This document shows positions 12,589-21,726 of a DNA stretch of 23,824 nucleotides, one piece after another; positions within the stretch are counted from its first letter, which is position 1; each line of letters opens with the position of its first letter. Both the position numbers and the translations under genes were made by a program. The notes under the pieces were generated by a model, which did no database searches, had not been told where the DNA came from, and saw only the letters and a program-made list of their open reading frames with translations. Source of the stretch: Acidilobaceae archaeon (lineage in GTDB: Archaea > Thermoproteota > Thermoprotei_A > Sulfolobales > Acidilobaceae); assembly GCA_027081695.1 (NCBI GenBank), contig JALWJI010000025.1, forward strand, positions 1 through 23,824, read 5' to 3'.

Positions 12589-15500
12589 TTAATCTATTCC
12601 ATATGCAATGCCTTTATTGATTCCGGTCTCGTCTACGAGCACGGCTAGCTGGCTGTCTGGAAGTACGCTTGCTAGTTTTATCGCAAGGTCGTTTATTGCC
12701 TCTACTGGGTTCATTTCACCTGATTCGATTTTATCGAGTATTTCTTCGAGTTCTCTGCTGGTTTCCTCTGATACGAATACTGGGAAGTTCTCGTTAAGGT
12801 ATTTGAAGACCGTTATGCCGGTTTTCGTTGGCACAACGTATTGTGCTTTTTTACTTATTATGATATATCCGTGTCTTCTGTTCGATTCTATTACCTTAGC
12901 ATATGTACTTGGTCTACCTATTTTCTTCTCCTTCATTAGTCTGACTAGGTCTCCGGTCTTGAATAGGCGTATTGAACTGGTTCTAACTTTCTTCATAAAT
13001 GTTAACTTTATGCTGTCTTTTGCCGATGCTTCCTTTATCCATTTTCTTGTCCTGGGTGGGTTCATTAGGTAGTGTCCCTTTTGTTCGTAGTCGATTATCC
13101 CTTCGTAAACAGACACTATGTTCTGTGGGAATTCGAGCTCTATGCTTGCCTTCTTGGCTTTTGACGGCTTCATCTGGCTCGCTATGAATCTCTTGAATAT
13201 TAGATCGTATAGTTTCAGATGTGCTCGTGTCAGCTTTATTTGGATCTTTAAGGTTCCTTCAAGCACGAGGCGTTGTAGTTCTTCTACGTCGAGTGGCTTT
13301 GTGGGTCTTATTGCTTCGTGGGCTCCTCCTTCTCCCCAGCTCCTTGGATAGTAGTGTTCTTCTAGGCCTTTCTTTTCTAGGTAGGATTTTGCTATTCCCA
13401 TGCCGTTAGTAGATATTCTTGTGCTATCTGTTCTATGATATGTTATGAGTCCAGCCTCGAATAGTTCTTGTGCGAGCTTCATTGTGAAGCTGGCGCTATA
13501 GCCTAACTTTAGCGATGCATCGTAGAGTAGAGCGTCGGTGGTATATGGTGGGGCAGGATTTACTTCCTCTATCCATTCTTGGAAGCTAGATATCCTAGCC
13601 TCTACATCCTTTGACAGCTCTTTTGCTTTTTCTTTTTCCTTTACGAAGAGGTATATTCTCTCGCCTGTGGCTGAATAGTTGTAGACTAGTAGATATCCCT
13701 TGTTCTGTTTCCATTCTTCGTATCTAGAGACTATCCAGCCTAGAACTGGCGTCTGTACTCTGCCGGCTCCTAGCCATCTTTTATTATATTTACTCCATAG
13801 ATGTTTGCTGAGGGTAAATCCTATCCATCTATCTTCGATCCTTCTCACAATCTGAGAATAGACAAGTCTGTGGTCTATGCTTGTTGCTCCACGTAGCGCC
13901 TCTATTATTGCATCTCTTGTTACTTCGTGGAATCTTCCTCTCCTTATATTAGAGTTAAATGGCTTGAGGACTAGGTATACATCCCAGGCAATCTTTTCTC
14001 CTTCTCTGTCTGGATCCGTCGCTATGATTATCTCATCAACCTCTAGGGAAAGCTTTCTGAGCGTGTCGACTATTGAGGCCGCCGAGTATACTGCGTAGCT
14101 TCCACATCTAGGACAGGCACCGTCTGCTGCATATGTATATCCGCATTCGAGGCATCTTTTTATTGTCTTATATACGGGTTTGTAGACTCCGTCTTCGTAT
14201 TTTACACCGTATACTGAGTCTTCTACATCTATAGCTAATTCTAGGAAGTGTCCGCGTGTAGCTGTGACCATTAACAGGTATACTGTTCCTGTGTCGGGAT
14301 CAACTGTGCTTGTCTCATAGACTGTTAAGCGACCGAATCTCCTCTTAGAGGGTCTTCCCCAGAACCACGCTATAGTTCGTGCTTTTGTCGGAGACTCTAC
14401 TATTAGGAGGACTGTCTTTACATTTATCTTCTTTCCTTTCCCTTGTCTACTCTCTGCTATTCTTGTTAATACATTGTTAATATCTAAACTATCGAATTCT
14501 CTGAATATACTACTTGTATACCACTTTAGCCTCTCCTCTAGGGCCTCAACATACTGTCTATCTTTTGTTAAGACTATGCTTAAGCCATGGGTCATTACTC
14601 CCTTGTATAGTCTGCTTGTTCTTCCACTTGCTTGTATGTAGGTTGGAGCATCTGGTGTGACTAAGTATGTACCCGTTTGATCCTTTTCTACTAGTATGCC
14701 TCCAAGCCTTACTCTTTCTCCTGCTGCAAGACTGGACTCGAACCATTCTTTGATATATCCAGCTGATTCCTTCATAACTTCAACTAATTCAAGCAGTAAA
14801 CCTTCCGCGTCTATCTTGTTGTTATAAGCTAGGGCGACTATTCTGGGATCTGGTATTTTCTCGAGGAGTCTTGTTATTTTCTTTATATAGTCCTGGGCTT
14901 TTTCTCCACCTTTCTCATTGATATAGAATAGTAGTGCGAGTTGGCGTTTGGCGCTAGATAGTGCATCCTCTAACGATATCCTTCTAGCTGGTATCTCTAT
15001 GAACACTGCATACTTAATGGTTTCAGGGAGATCAAGTCCCCTAACTATCACGCCGTACCTTGATGCCACTCCCACTATTACGTCTGCTTCGCCTGATGCC
15101 AGCTTGTTCACAGCCCTTCGTGTTCCTGCTAGTGCTAGCTCCGCTTTGATGCCTGCACTTTTGAGTTTCTCGACTAGGAGTTTAGCTAGGGGTTTCCCGT
15201 GAAGCTGTGATACGAATACTACGCCTCCTCTCCCAAGGGTTTTGACTATTCTTACTAGATCCTTAGCTAGATCTGTTGTAACAAGATAGGTGTCATCCAC
15301 GCTTCTCATATAATCGCTTCCACCGCCTACCTCGAAACCGAGTAACTCCTTGAATAATAGATGTTTAATCCCCCTCGGCCGTCCTGTGGCAGAGGCGATT
15401 ACTAGCTGACTCATAGGTGTATCTTCGAAGAGCCTAAGTTCTCCCTCTAGCTCTGCTATTTCACGCTGCAATTCGTCTATCTTTTTCTCTTGTCCTGCCG

Positions 15501-16254
15501 AAAGTGCCTGATAGAATCTTAGTTTTGTCTTGACGAGTTTTTCGGCTGTCTGTATGTGGTCTTCCTTATAGCCCATTAACTTGAGGACTCTGTCGACGTT
15601 CTTACCGCTTCTTAGAAGACTATCTACGTCGTCTACAATTATCAGATTGAAGGGGGCGTTTTTCTCGAGGAGATCAAAGTTTCTTTGAAGGAAGCTTGTT
15701 GTTACGACAAGTATCTTATATTCTCCATTAGCGATTCTGTTTAGAGCCTCTTCGCGAAGCTTCTTGCTCATCGACCCAGTATAGTATACAACTATATCGT
15801 TGTCTACCATGTTCATTATCTTTGATGCTGTTTGTGTAACCAGGTTCTGTGTAGGGACCAGATATAGTACTTTCCATCCTTGTAACTCTGCCCTGTATAC
15901 TGCATAAACGCTTAGAAGTGTTGTTTTACCGACTCCGGTGGGGGCTATAATAGCCATACTGTCGAGTAATAAGAGTCTCTTCGCCCAGCTCTTCTGGGCG
16001 CTCCAGAGTTCAGATTTTGTTTTCTTAGCGAAGAATATACGGAATTTCTCGTACTCTTTCTCTAACGCATAGACCCAAGCATAATTAAGGAGTGTTCCTC
16101 TGGCCTCGAGTGCTTTTCCTATCTCCTCGACTGTATAGTAGTTATCGCTTGGTAGGCATCTTTTACATGGCAATCCTCTCTCGAGTCTCTCAGCAGATAT
16201 TGGTCCTCCACAGTTTGGGCACATTTTGTCTAGTACAGGTTCTATTCCATGCAT
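12589..16254 (-). CDS. rgy: Reverse gyrase
   Basis: A full-length (about 1220 residues) fusion of an SF2 helicase-like module and a type IA topoisomerase that introduces positive supercoils; it is the hallmark of hyperthermophiles. Numbered from a GTG at 16263: N-terminal zinc finger Cys15/18 and Cys33/36; Walker A APTGVGKT (107-114); DDVD (211-214) in place of DEAD; SATGRPRG (291-298); helicase motif VI region QASGRTSRLYKG (544-555); Toprim VESPTKA (622-628); second zinc finger Cys704/707/717/720; TDPDRE (749-754); active-site Tyr942 in ITYHRTDSTR. All catalytic residues are present. I prefer the ATG at 16254, since the in-frame GTG at 16263 lies in the GGTG Shine-Dalgarno six bases before it. 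The gene is convergent with the Alba-like gene. Confidence 0.97.
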   Translation of the reverse strand: MHGIEPVLDKMCPNCGGPISAERLERGLPCKRCLPSDNYYTVEEIGKALEARGTLLNYAWVYALEKEYEKFRIFFAKKTKSELWSAQKSWAKRLLLLDSMAIIAPTGVGKTTLLSVYAVYRAELQGWKVLYLVPTQNLVTQTASKIMNMVDNDIVVYYTGSMSKKLREEALNRIANGEYKILVVTTSFLQRNFDLLEKNAPFNLIIVDDVDSLLRSGKNVDRVLKLMGYKEDHIQTAEKLVKTKLRFYQALSAGQEKKIDELQREIAELEGELRLFEDTPMSQLVIASATGRPRGIKHLLFKELLGFEVGGGSDYMRSVDDTYLVTTDLAKDLVRIVKTLGRGGVVFVSQLHGKPLAKLLVEKLKSAGIKAELALAGTRRAVNKLASGEADVIVGVASRYGVIVRGLDLPETIKYAVFIEIPARRISLEDALSSAKRQLALLFYINEKGGEKAQDYIKKITRLLEKIPDPRIVALAYNNKIDAEGLLLELVEVMKESAGYIKEWFESSLAAGERVRLGGILVEKDQTGTYLVTPDAPTYIQASGRTSRLYKGVMTHGLSIVLTKDRQYVEALEERLKWYTSSIFREFDSLDINNVLTRIAESRQGKGKKINVKTVLLIVESPTKARTIAWFWGRPSKRRFGRLTVYETSTVDPDTGTVYLLMVTATRGHFLELAIDVEDSVYGVKYEDGVYKPVYKTIKRCLECGYTYAADGACPRCGSYAVYSAASIVDTLRKLSLEVDEIIIATDPDREGEKIAWDVYLVLKPFNSNIRRGRFHEVTRDAIIEALRGATSIDHRLVYSQIVRRIEDRWIGFTLSKHLWSKYNKRWLGAGRVQTPVLGWIVSRYEEWKQNKGYLLVYNYSATGERIYLFVKEKEKAKELSKDVEARISSFQEWIEEVNPAPPYTTDALLYDASLKLGYSASFTMKLAQELFEAGLITYHRTDSTRISTNGMGIAKSYLEKKGLEEHYYPRSWGEGGAHEAIRPTKPLDVEELQRLVLEGTLKIQIKLTRAHLKLYDLIFKRFIASQMKPSKAKKASIELEFPQNIVSVYEGIIDYEQKGHYLMNPPRTRKWIKEASAKDSIKLTFMKKVRTSSIRLFKTGDLVRLMKEKKIGRPSTYAKVIESNRRHGYIIISKKAQYVVPTKTGITVFKYLNENFPVFVSEETSRELEEILDKIESGEMNPVEAINDLAIKLASVLPDSQLAVLVDETGINKGIAYGID

Positions 16255-16489
16255 AGCCCCCACCGGATGCTGAACGATAAGACTTAGTAGAGCATTAGTG
16301 TACTCCAGTGGCTACGCTTATCGGCTGGTTTAGTATAAGTAGTGTACAGGCCCAGTAATACCACGATAACAATAGTTGGGTCTCGTGATGCTGTTCTTTT
16401 TGCCTTTAGGATGCGTCGAGGATATACCAGAGTAAAAATAATGTGGGGATTAATACTGGGGTTCGCTAGGATTGGGAGGGAGGTTTTGG
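16255..16489. other. Intergenic region upstream of reverse gyrase
   Basis: About 235 bases between the reverse gyrase start and the superoxide reductase stop. Short open frames on both strands have no family resemblance, no convincing start signals, and partly run antisense to the superoxide reductase. A TATA-like CTTATAC on the minus strand (about 16333-16339) may drive reverse gyrase. No C/D box pattern, tRNA or repeat is seen. Confidence 0.4.
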
Positions 16490-16861
16490 TTACTCTACTT
16501 GTATTGTTTTTCTTGCCTCCCATAGGCCGTGGAGGTTACAATAGCTTATCGCGTAAAGGGTCCCGCTTTTCTCGAGCGTTAGTGTTAGCTCTGCTGTTGC
16601 GAGTGTGTATCCCGGCTCGAATTCTATTTTCGCTATTCTTACTGGGTTGAAGGCTCTGCCTTCTTCGTAGAACCATACTTCTACGTATCTGATTGAATGG
16701 TGTGGCTTCATCTCGTGGGGACCGACTGTGATTTTTACTTTGAATGGTTCTCCTTTCTTTACCTTTTCGGGTGCCTCGATTTTTGGAGTGTGTGTTTCGG
16801 CCTTCGAGATAACTTGTTCGGGTGCTTCCTCGGGAGTGTATATTATGTCTCCAAACTTCAT
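16490..16861 (-). CDS. sorA: Superoxide reductase (neelaredoxin, 1Fe type)
   Basis: A 123-residue class II superoxide reductase that reduces superoxide to peroxide at a mononuclear Fe(His)4(Cys) centre, without the N-terminal desulforedoxin domain. Predicted ligands: His24 in AETHTP, His49 in GPHEM, His54 or His55 in PHHSIRY, Cys108 and His111 in CNLHG. The common EKHVP motif reads E22-T23-H24-T-P, so the lysine thought to draw in superoxide is replaced by threonine, as reported for Ignicoccus hospitalis. The ATG at 16861 has a strong AGGAGGT Shine-Dalgarno. A TATA-like AAATATTAATG lies near 16915-16930. Electrons may come from rubredoxin or a flavoprotein, neither of which is adjacent. Confidence 0.95.
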   Translation of the reverse strand: MKFGDIIYTPEEAPEQVISKAETHTPKIEAPEKVKKGEPFKVKITVGPHEMKPHHSIRYVEVWFYEEGRAFNPVRIAKIEFEPGYTLATAELTLTLEKSGTLYAISYCNLHGLWEARKTIQVE

Positions 16862-16987
16862 GTTTGTTCTACCTCCTTGATCAATTGTTTTTCCTATTTG
16901 TTTATTGTTATTGTCTTGACATTAATATTTGAATATGTAAATTGTTAACGAGAAGCAACTATTTCTAGTTAAAAACATATTCTATTT

Positions 16988-17662
16988 CTACTCGGTGATT
17001 CCATCAACTGTCTCTCTAAGATCCTTGGCTATCATTATAGATTCAACTTGTCCAACTAAGAACAATAATACTAAGAGAACAAGTACTCCGTCATACAGTA
17101 TACCGTATCCCTCTCCGTATCTAGCGAATAAGAGTACAGAGGCTTCTACTAGGAATGCTGCTGATACTACATACATATAGAATCTAGTCTTTAGGAGAAG
17201 GAGCGATGATAATAAGAGGCCGAGTACTACTATTAACATTAAAATTTCAATCGTGGACTGAGTAGAGTATAAGAGTACCGTTGTCAGCGTCGCGAATGAT
17301 ACTGATAGAAGGAATCTACCATTAATTATGAATCGATTAGCTCCTTTGCTTAAAGAATACGTTTTCTCGACTAATTCCTCTAGTTTCCGTAAAGTCATAC
17401 CCGTCAAATATAGGTCTCTTTTCTTAACATTCCTAGCTAGGTCTTTGACTAATAATCTGAGTTTCCTTGGTAGCGTGACGCCGGTTGAATTAAACGTAGT
17501 GTATATTTGTTCGATCTTATTGACTAGTTCTGAGATTCTCTCGTTAACAGCTCTCCATTCAGGATCGTCTCGTGACAAGTATAGTGAATATGAGAGGGCG
17601 GTATAAATATCATCAATTTCTGTTAATAGAGTATTGTTGTACATCTGCGATGAGTTCCCCAA
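16988..17662 (-). CDS. Four-helix membrane protein with N-terminal coiled region
   Basis: No family recognised. The first about 115 residues are soluble and helical with charged heptad-like stretches (DDIYTALSYSLYL, ERISELVNKIEQIYTTF, TLRKLEELVEKTYSL), giving a probable coiled coil. Four hydrophobic segments follow: FLLSVSFATLTTVLLY, IEILMLIVVLGLLLSSLLLL, YMYVVSAAFLVEASVLLF and ILYDGVLVLLVLLFLVGQV. The start is TTG at 17662 or ATG at 17644; neither has a clear-cut advantage. The gene begins 20 bases after the Lhr-type helicase stop on the same strand, so it is likely cotranscribed, though a functional tie to a helicase is not obvious. The AT-rich 126-base gap downstream, before sorA, includes GTTTTTAAC on the minus strand, which may terminate this operon. 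Confidence 0.75.
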   Translation of the reverse strand: MGNSSQMYNNTLLTEIDDIYTALSYSLYLSRDDPEWRAVNERISELVNKIEQIYTTFNSTGVTLPRKLRLLVKDLARNVKKRDLYLTGMTLRKLEELVEKTYSLSKGANRFIINGRFLLSVSFATLTTVLLYSTQSTIEILMLIVVLGLLLSSLLLLKTRFYMYVVSAAFLVEASVLLFARYGEGYGILYDGVLVLLVLLFLVGQVESIMIAKDLRETVDGITE

Positions 17663-17682
17663 TACCTGTTCCCCGCCATCTA

Positions 17683-20523
17683 TTACCAGTAGTATCCTGC
17701 GTTTTTACTTTGAAGGTATGCGGCCGCGTTTAATAGTAGGTATCGAAGAGCTTTTAACGGGACATGATAGTGTGTGACTGATATGTCGTCTCTTCCTCCA
17801 TATCCATAGGCTGATATTACTCTTACGTAATAGATGTTCTGTGGGAGCACTTCCTTTAGTCTTTCCCAGTTTTCAAGAAGTAGTCTAGGAGTGACTATTA
17901 TCTCCCGGACTCTGTGGCCTTGATCATTCTTCACGTATACTCTCATTGGCTCGTCTAGTCTCGACGGCTTGAAACTGTTCTCGAACTCTTCTGAGTTCAC
18001 GACCTCTTCTAGTGATTTATAGAGAGTCCATCTCCATTCGTCTTCGTCTATGTCTATGAATCCTACGACTCTTTTCTCTCCATATTCTTCTTTTCTCATA
18101 TCTTTGATCTTCGACTCGATTGTCTTCTCTGACAAGTCGAGTATATCTGTGAGCTCGAATATTGTGAACGCTGATCCCTCTAAGAGTCTTGCTATTCTTC
18201 CGGCTAGATCCGGTATCCAGGGTTTGATAGGTGGTGCTAGAAGGATTTGTTTAGCTATTGGGGTTATTCCGGAGACATAGGGTGTTCTTACTTTTAGTTC
18301 TCCGCTTTGTAGTTTTTTGATAAATTCTTTGGCGCCCTCGACGTCTAGGTAGTTTTCAAGGATCTGTCGTTTTGCTTCTCTATACAATAATTCGTCTTCC
18401 TCCGGGTCGGTAGAGCCTATTTTTCCAAATGATAATTGTATATCGCGGATAGTCTGGTATAGATAGGGGCTCTTTTCAAGAGCAGCGTCGAGTATTTCGT
18501 CGAATTCGTCTAGGTCTATCTCCATTAGGATGTCTATCGGGTTTAATTCTCCTATTGACACGCTGAATCCCATAAACATCGATCTGTAATATACGTTAAG
18601 ACCTATTTCGCGTGACGCGATGTGGGTTACAATTAGAGCTAGGGTCTCCGAGGCTCCCGATCCTAGCGGGGCTGTTATTATTTTTTCTCTGCCATAGGTC
18701 TCATAGATTATGCTTGATTCGAGTTTTTCGATTCCTAGCTTGCTACTATAATAGTTTATCCATTTCTTGATGATCCTCTTAGCTGACGAGTCTAGCTCGA
18801 TATCTTCTATGTTTTGTTTACCGGATAGTATCTCTATCATTGTTTTTGCTAGTTCTCTAGCCCGTTTCGGGCCTTCGCCTCTCCATAATGGGACCTCTCC
18901 ATGATCGCTTGCAGGTTCTACCTCGATCTTAGCCAGGTTCTCGTCTATTCGTTTAACATACCATGCTCTGCCTGCTAGGCGTATAGTGTCTCCTGTTCGT
19001 AGATGCTTGTAGACGAATATAGAGTCAATGTATCCAATCGTTTTATCTCTGTGTCTAACAACGAAGGAGTCTCTATCACTTATAGTTGAGAAGAACTCGG
19101 AGAAGTCCCTTGACCACCACGCTCTTGTATAAGAGTCTCCTCTAAATTTCCATATCTTATAGAACGTTGATCCTAGTCGTAGCTTGCCGTTTTCCTTTTC
19201 TCTTATTATTCCTTGACTCATTAGATAATCTATTAGTTCCTCGTATTCATCCGGTGACATATTGATTTTGGGGTGTGATACTATCATATGATAAAGTTCC
19301 TCCTTCGAGGCTTCTCCCCTCTCAAGTAATATTCCTTGTATCTCCTTGGCGATTACATCCAGCGGGACTCTTGATATAACAGTGTCTTCGAGGGCTCCTT
19401 TTACTGCCATTACTCCTGTTGCGATGGACTCTACTAGGTCGAGTTCTCCCAGTGCTATGATTGTTCCCTTGGGGTTCTCTCCGATTCTATGACCGCTTCG
19501 TCCTATTCTTTGAAGAAGGCTTGATACTCTTCCTGGAGCCTTTATCTGTATGACTCTTTTTATCTTTCCTACGTCGATTCCTACTTCCAGGGTCTTTGTA
19601 CACACAACTGCAGAGAGTTCACCCTGCCTGAGCTTGCTCTCTGCTTCTAATCTCAGTTCCGTGGATACGCTTGAGTGGTGAACGTATACGTCGTCTGCTC
19701 CCAATTTTTCTAACGCGTCTTTGATCCTCTCAGCGACATACCTGCTGTTTACGAATACTAGACTTGGCTTTTCTATTTCTTCCAGGATCTTGTTGGATGC
19801 TTCTAGCCAGATATCTCCTGTAGTATCCTTCACGTATACTATTCTTAGTTCGGGGCGTTTACTGCTCTCAGACCTAACTATTTTCTTTGGACGTCTGCTA
19901 CTGCCAGATAATAACTCGACTGCTTTCGTTGGGTTTCCGATCGTCGCCGATAGAGCTATCCTCTGAATATCTCTGCCCGCTAACTTCGCCAGTCTCTCTA
20001 GTTGAATAACGAACTGCGCTCCACGCTTCCCGCTAAGCAGTTCGTGGGCCTCGTCTACAACGACCCAGCGCAGGTTTCTATAATATTTACGTATCTTATG
20101 TGCCCAGTCTAGATCTATTTCGAGGCTCTCTGGTGTAATTATAAGGATGTGTGGTACCTGTTTTAGTCGACGGCTTCTCTCGATGCTACTTGTGTCTCCG
20201 TGTTTTCTTGCTACAACTAGCCCTAGTTGATCTGCCCACCAGCTTATCCTGTGATAGAGATCGTTAATGAGGGCTTTCATCGGAGTGACATAGATCATTG
20301 AGATTGGTTTTGCACCTTCTCTCTTTATCATAGATAATATTGGTAGGAGGGCGGCTTCCGTTTTTCCTTCTCCTGTTGGAGCCATTATGAGTACATTATT
20401 GCCCGCTAATATCTCTGGAATTGCTTTTTCTTGAATAGGTGTGAGGCTAGTCCAGCCTCGTTTCTCAATTATCTTTCTTATCTCTGGATCCAACATGTCT
20501 ATAGCCTTCTTCGCCACCATCAT
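17683..20523 (-). CDS. lhr: Lhr-type SF2 helicase (large helicase-related)
   Basis: A 946-residue ATP-dependent helicase of the archaeal Lhr family. Walker A APTGEGKT is at 48-55, VTPMKALINDL at 79-89, DEAH at 157-160, SAT at 192-194, motif V region TKTLEVGIDVG at 309-319 and motif VI QRIGRSGHR at 338-346. The Lhr core continues with a winged-helix domain (about 390-460) and the beta-rich domain 4 (about 470-560). A long C-terminal extension to about 946 makes it closer in size to aLhr2 than to aLhr1; this assignment is tentative. Archaeal Lhr proteins act in nucleic-acid repair and RNA metabolism. The start is ATG at 20523, with a second ATG at 20520 and GGTG about 9 bases upstream. The gene heads the operon with the membrane protein and is divergent from the small zinc protein. 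Confidence 0.94.
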   Translation of the reverse strand: MMVAKKAIDMLDPEIRKIIEKRGWTSLTPIQEKAIPEILAGNNVLIMAPTGEGKTEAALLPILSMIKREGAKPISMIYVTPMKALINDLYHRISWWADQLGLVVARKHGDTSSIERSRRLKQVPHILIITPESLEIDLDWAHKIRKYYRNLRWVVVDEAHELLSGKRGAQFVIQLERLAKLAGRDIQRIALSATIGNPTKAVELLSGSSRRPKKIVRSESSKRPELRIVYVKDTTGDIWLEASNKILEEIEKPSLVFVNSRYVAERIKDALEKLGADDVYVHHSSVSTELRLEAESKLRQGELSAVVCTKTLEVGIDVGKIKRVIQIKAPGRVSSLLQRIGRSGHRIGENPKGTIIALGELDLVESIATGVMAVKGALEDTVISRVPLDVIAKEIQGILLERGEASKEELYHMIVSHPKINMSPDEYEELIDYLMSQGIIREKENGKLRLGSTFYKIWKFRGDSYTRAWWSRDFSEFFSTISDRDSFVVRHRDKTIGYIDSIFVYKHLRTGDTIRLAGRAWYVKRIDENLAKIEVEPASDHGEVPLWRGEGPKRARELAKTMIEILSGKQNIEDIELDSSAKRIIKKWINYYSSKLGIEKLESSIIYETYGREKIITAPLGSGASETLALIVTHIASREIGLNVYYRSMFMGFSVSIGELNPIDILMEIDLDEFDEILDAALEKSPYLYQTIRDIQLSFGKIGSTDPEEDELLYREAKRQILENYLDVEGAKEFIKKLQSGELKVRTPYVSGITPIAKQILLAPPIKPWIPDLAGRIARLLEGSAFTIFELTDILDLSEKTIESKIKDMRKEEYGEKRVVGFIDIDEDEWRWTLYKSLEEVVNSEEFENSFKPSRLDEPMRVYVKNDQGHRVREIIVTPRLLLENWERLKEVLPQNIYYVRVISAYGYGGRDDISVTHYHVPLKALRYLLLNAAAYLQSKNAGYYW

Positions 20524-20673
20524 ATTACATGCACCGCGTTTTACCTTGGCTCTTTGCTCTATCCCTTCTAGTGAGAGTATATCTTAGCCAACCACGTATT
20601 ACCTGATCGTATAGCGTATTCGGATCTTATTAATTCTACCGCCTATACATTCAATTAGAAGGTGGATAACAAA

Positions 20674-20919
20674 GTGCCGAGCAAAAAATATTACGAGTGT
20701 ATGATATGTGGGAGGCCATTCCCAGAAGGTCAAGGAATTGTTTTAGAAAAATCAGGCTTCACTCTAACGTTTCATAGCAGCAGGTGTGCCGTTAAGTTCC
20801 TTAAACTACTACTCGAACGACTAGATAATGACTGTGCAAGACCTGCTCTCCGAGAACTCACAAGAGAACTCACAGAGGCACTACAAATAAAGAAAGAGAA
20901 GTCAAAGAAAGTAATCTAG
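20674..20919 (+). CDS. Small TRASH/L24e-like zinc protein
   Basis: An 81-residue basic protein with a treble-clef zinc site: YECMICGRPFPEGQGIVLEKSG, then FHSSRCAVKFLK. This resembles the TRASH/ribosomal eL24 pattern Cx2C...CSSKC, but the third ligand is His (FHSSRC) rather than Cys, giving a likely CCHC site. A charged helical tail follows. TRASH-type domains bind metal or protein partners; no role can be assigned. The frame opens at GTG 20662, but that codon lies in the GGTGG Shine-Dalgarno; the GTG at 20674 is spaced 9 bases from it, so I start there. TTATTAATT near 20627-20635 is a plausible TATA. It is not the canonical eL24 protein. Confidence 0.75.
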   Translation: MPSKKYYECMICGRPFPEGQGIVLEKSGFTLTFHSSRCAVKFLKLLLERLDNDCARPALRELTRELTEALQIKKEKSKKVI

Positions 20920-20967
20920 TTGTGAATCGCTAATATATTCAAGTATTTTACCATGGCTACAGGTATA

Positions 20968-20976
20968 CTATTATAA
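20968..20976 (+). promoter_or_regulatory. TATA box for the MoaD-MoaE gene
   Basis: CTATTATAATG lies about 30 bases before the GTG start at 21004, so the transcript would start very near GGTGTTAGTAGC, which supplies the Shine-Dalgarno. Confidence 0.45.
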
Positions 20977-21003
20977 TGCTGTGCTGTCGTAGGTGTTAGT
21001 AGC

Positions 21004-21714
21004 GTGGCCCGTATAGAAGTAAAACTCTATAGTATTTTGAGAAAGTTGGCTGGCAAGGATACGCTATTCGTAGATGTAGACGATAATAGGGTTTCATCAC
21101 TGTTACAGGCTCTAACAGACGTTATACCGGAGTTAGGGAAGCTTCTTACTGAAACCGGCCTGGAGTTAATAGTAGTAGATGAAAAAGGACATAGGCTAGA
21201 GGACAATGACTTCATTCATACAAGAATAGTTCATGTAATGCCTCCTCCAGCCGGAGGCTCAAATATAATGGTTAGACTCGCATCTCCTAACGACGATCAA
21301 GATAATATGATACAGGAGGTGCTCTCTTTTCTTACCAGAGATCTAGAAGACGATACAGGAGCTACACTATTATTCATAGGAACGGTGAGGGGACTAAACA
21401 AGGGTGAAAAAGTAGAGTACCTGGAGTACGAGGATGCAGGAGAGATAACTACTAAGTTTTTCGAGAAAATTGCTAGAGATATAGCTAGGAAAAAAGGAGT
21501 GAGGCGGGTAGCAGGAATACACTATACTGGAAAACGTTTACCAGGCGATGTGACTCTCATACTCGGTGTTAGCGGTATAAGTAGAAAGGACGTGTTCCCG
21601 GCTCTAATAGAGTTTATAGAAAGAGTAAAGAGCGAGGTGCCAATCTGGAAAAGAGAAAAGACCGTGTCAGGCGAGAAGTATATTCTTGGAGGAGACAACA
21701 TAGTAATTAAGTAG
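21004..21714 (+). CDS. moaDE: Fused molybdopterin synthase (MoaD-MoaE)
   Basis: A 236-residue fusion of the two subunits that insert sulfur into precursor Z to make molybdopterin (or the tungsten form). Residues 1-85 are MoaD (beta-grasp; IEVKLYSILRKLAGKDT...MPPPAGG). The diglycine that must be thiocarboxylated as a free C-terminus lies inside the chain at 84-85. Residues from about 89 are MoaE (GATLLFIGTVRG, VEYLEYE, PIWKREKT with catalytic-lysine region 213-220). The MoaE HRxG motif reads HYTG. Such fusions are known, for example mycobacterial MoaX, which is cleaved after the Gly-Gly. Start is GTG 21004 with GGTG upstream. The GGAGG at 21253-21257 precedes an internal in-frame ATG at 21268, so a separate MoaE could also be made. 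Confidence 0.94.
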   Translation: MARIEVKLYSILRKLAGKDTLFVDVDDNRVSSLLQALTDVIPELGKLLTETGLELIVVDEKGHRLEDNDFIHTRIVHVMPPPAGGSNIMVRLASPNDDQDNMIQEVLSFLTRDLEDDTGATLLFIGTVRGLNKGEKVEYLEYEDAGEITTKFFEKIARDIARKKGVRRVAGIHYTGKRLPGDVTLILGVSGISRKDVFPALIEFIERVKSEVPIWKREKTVSGEKYILGGDNIVIK

Positions 21715-21726
21715 ACCTCGTTAGTG

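Noticed and set aside
16342..16650. Plus-strand 102-residue frame with hydrophobic segments
   Set aside because: Half of it is antisense to the superoxide reductase gene, and there is no convincing start signal or family resemblance.
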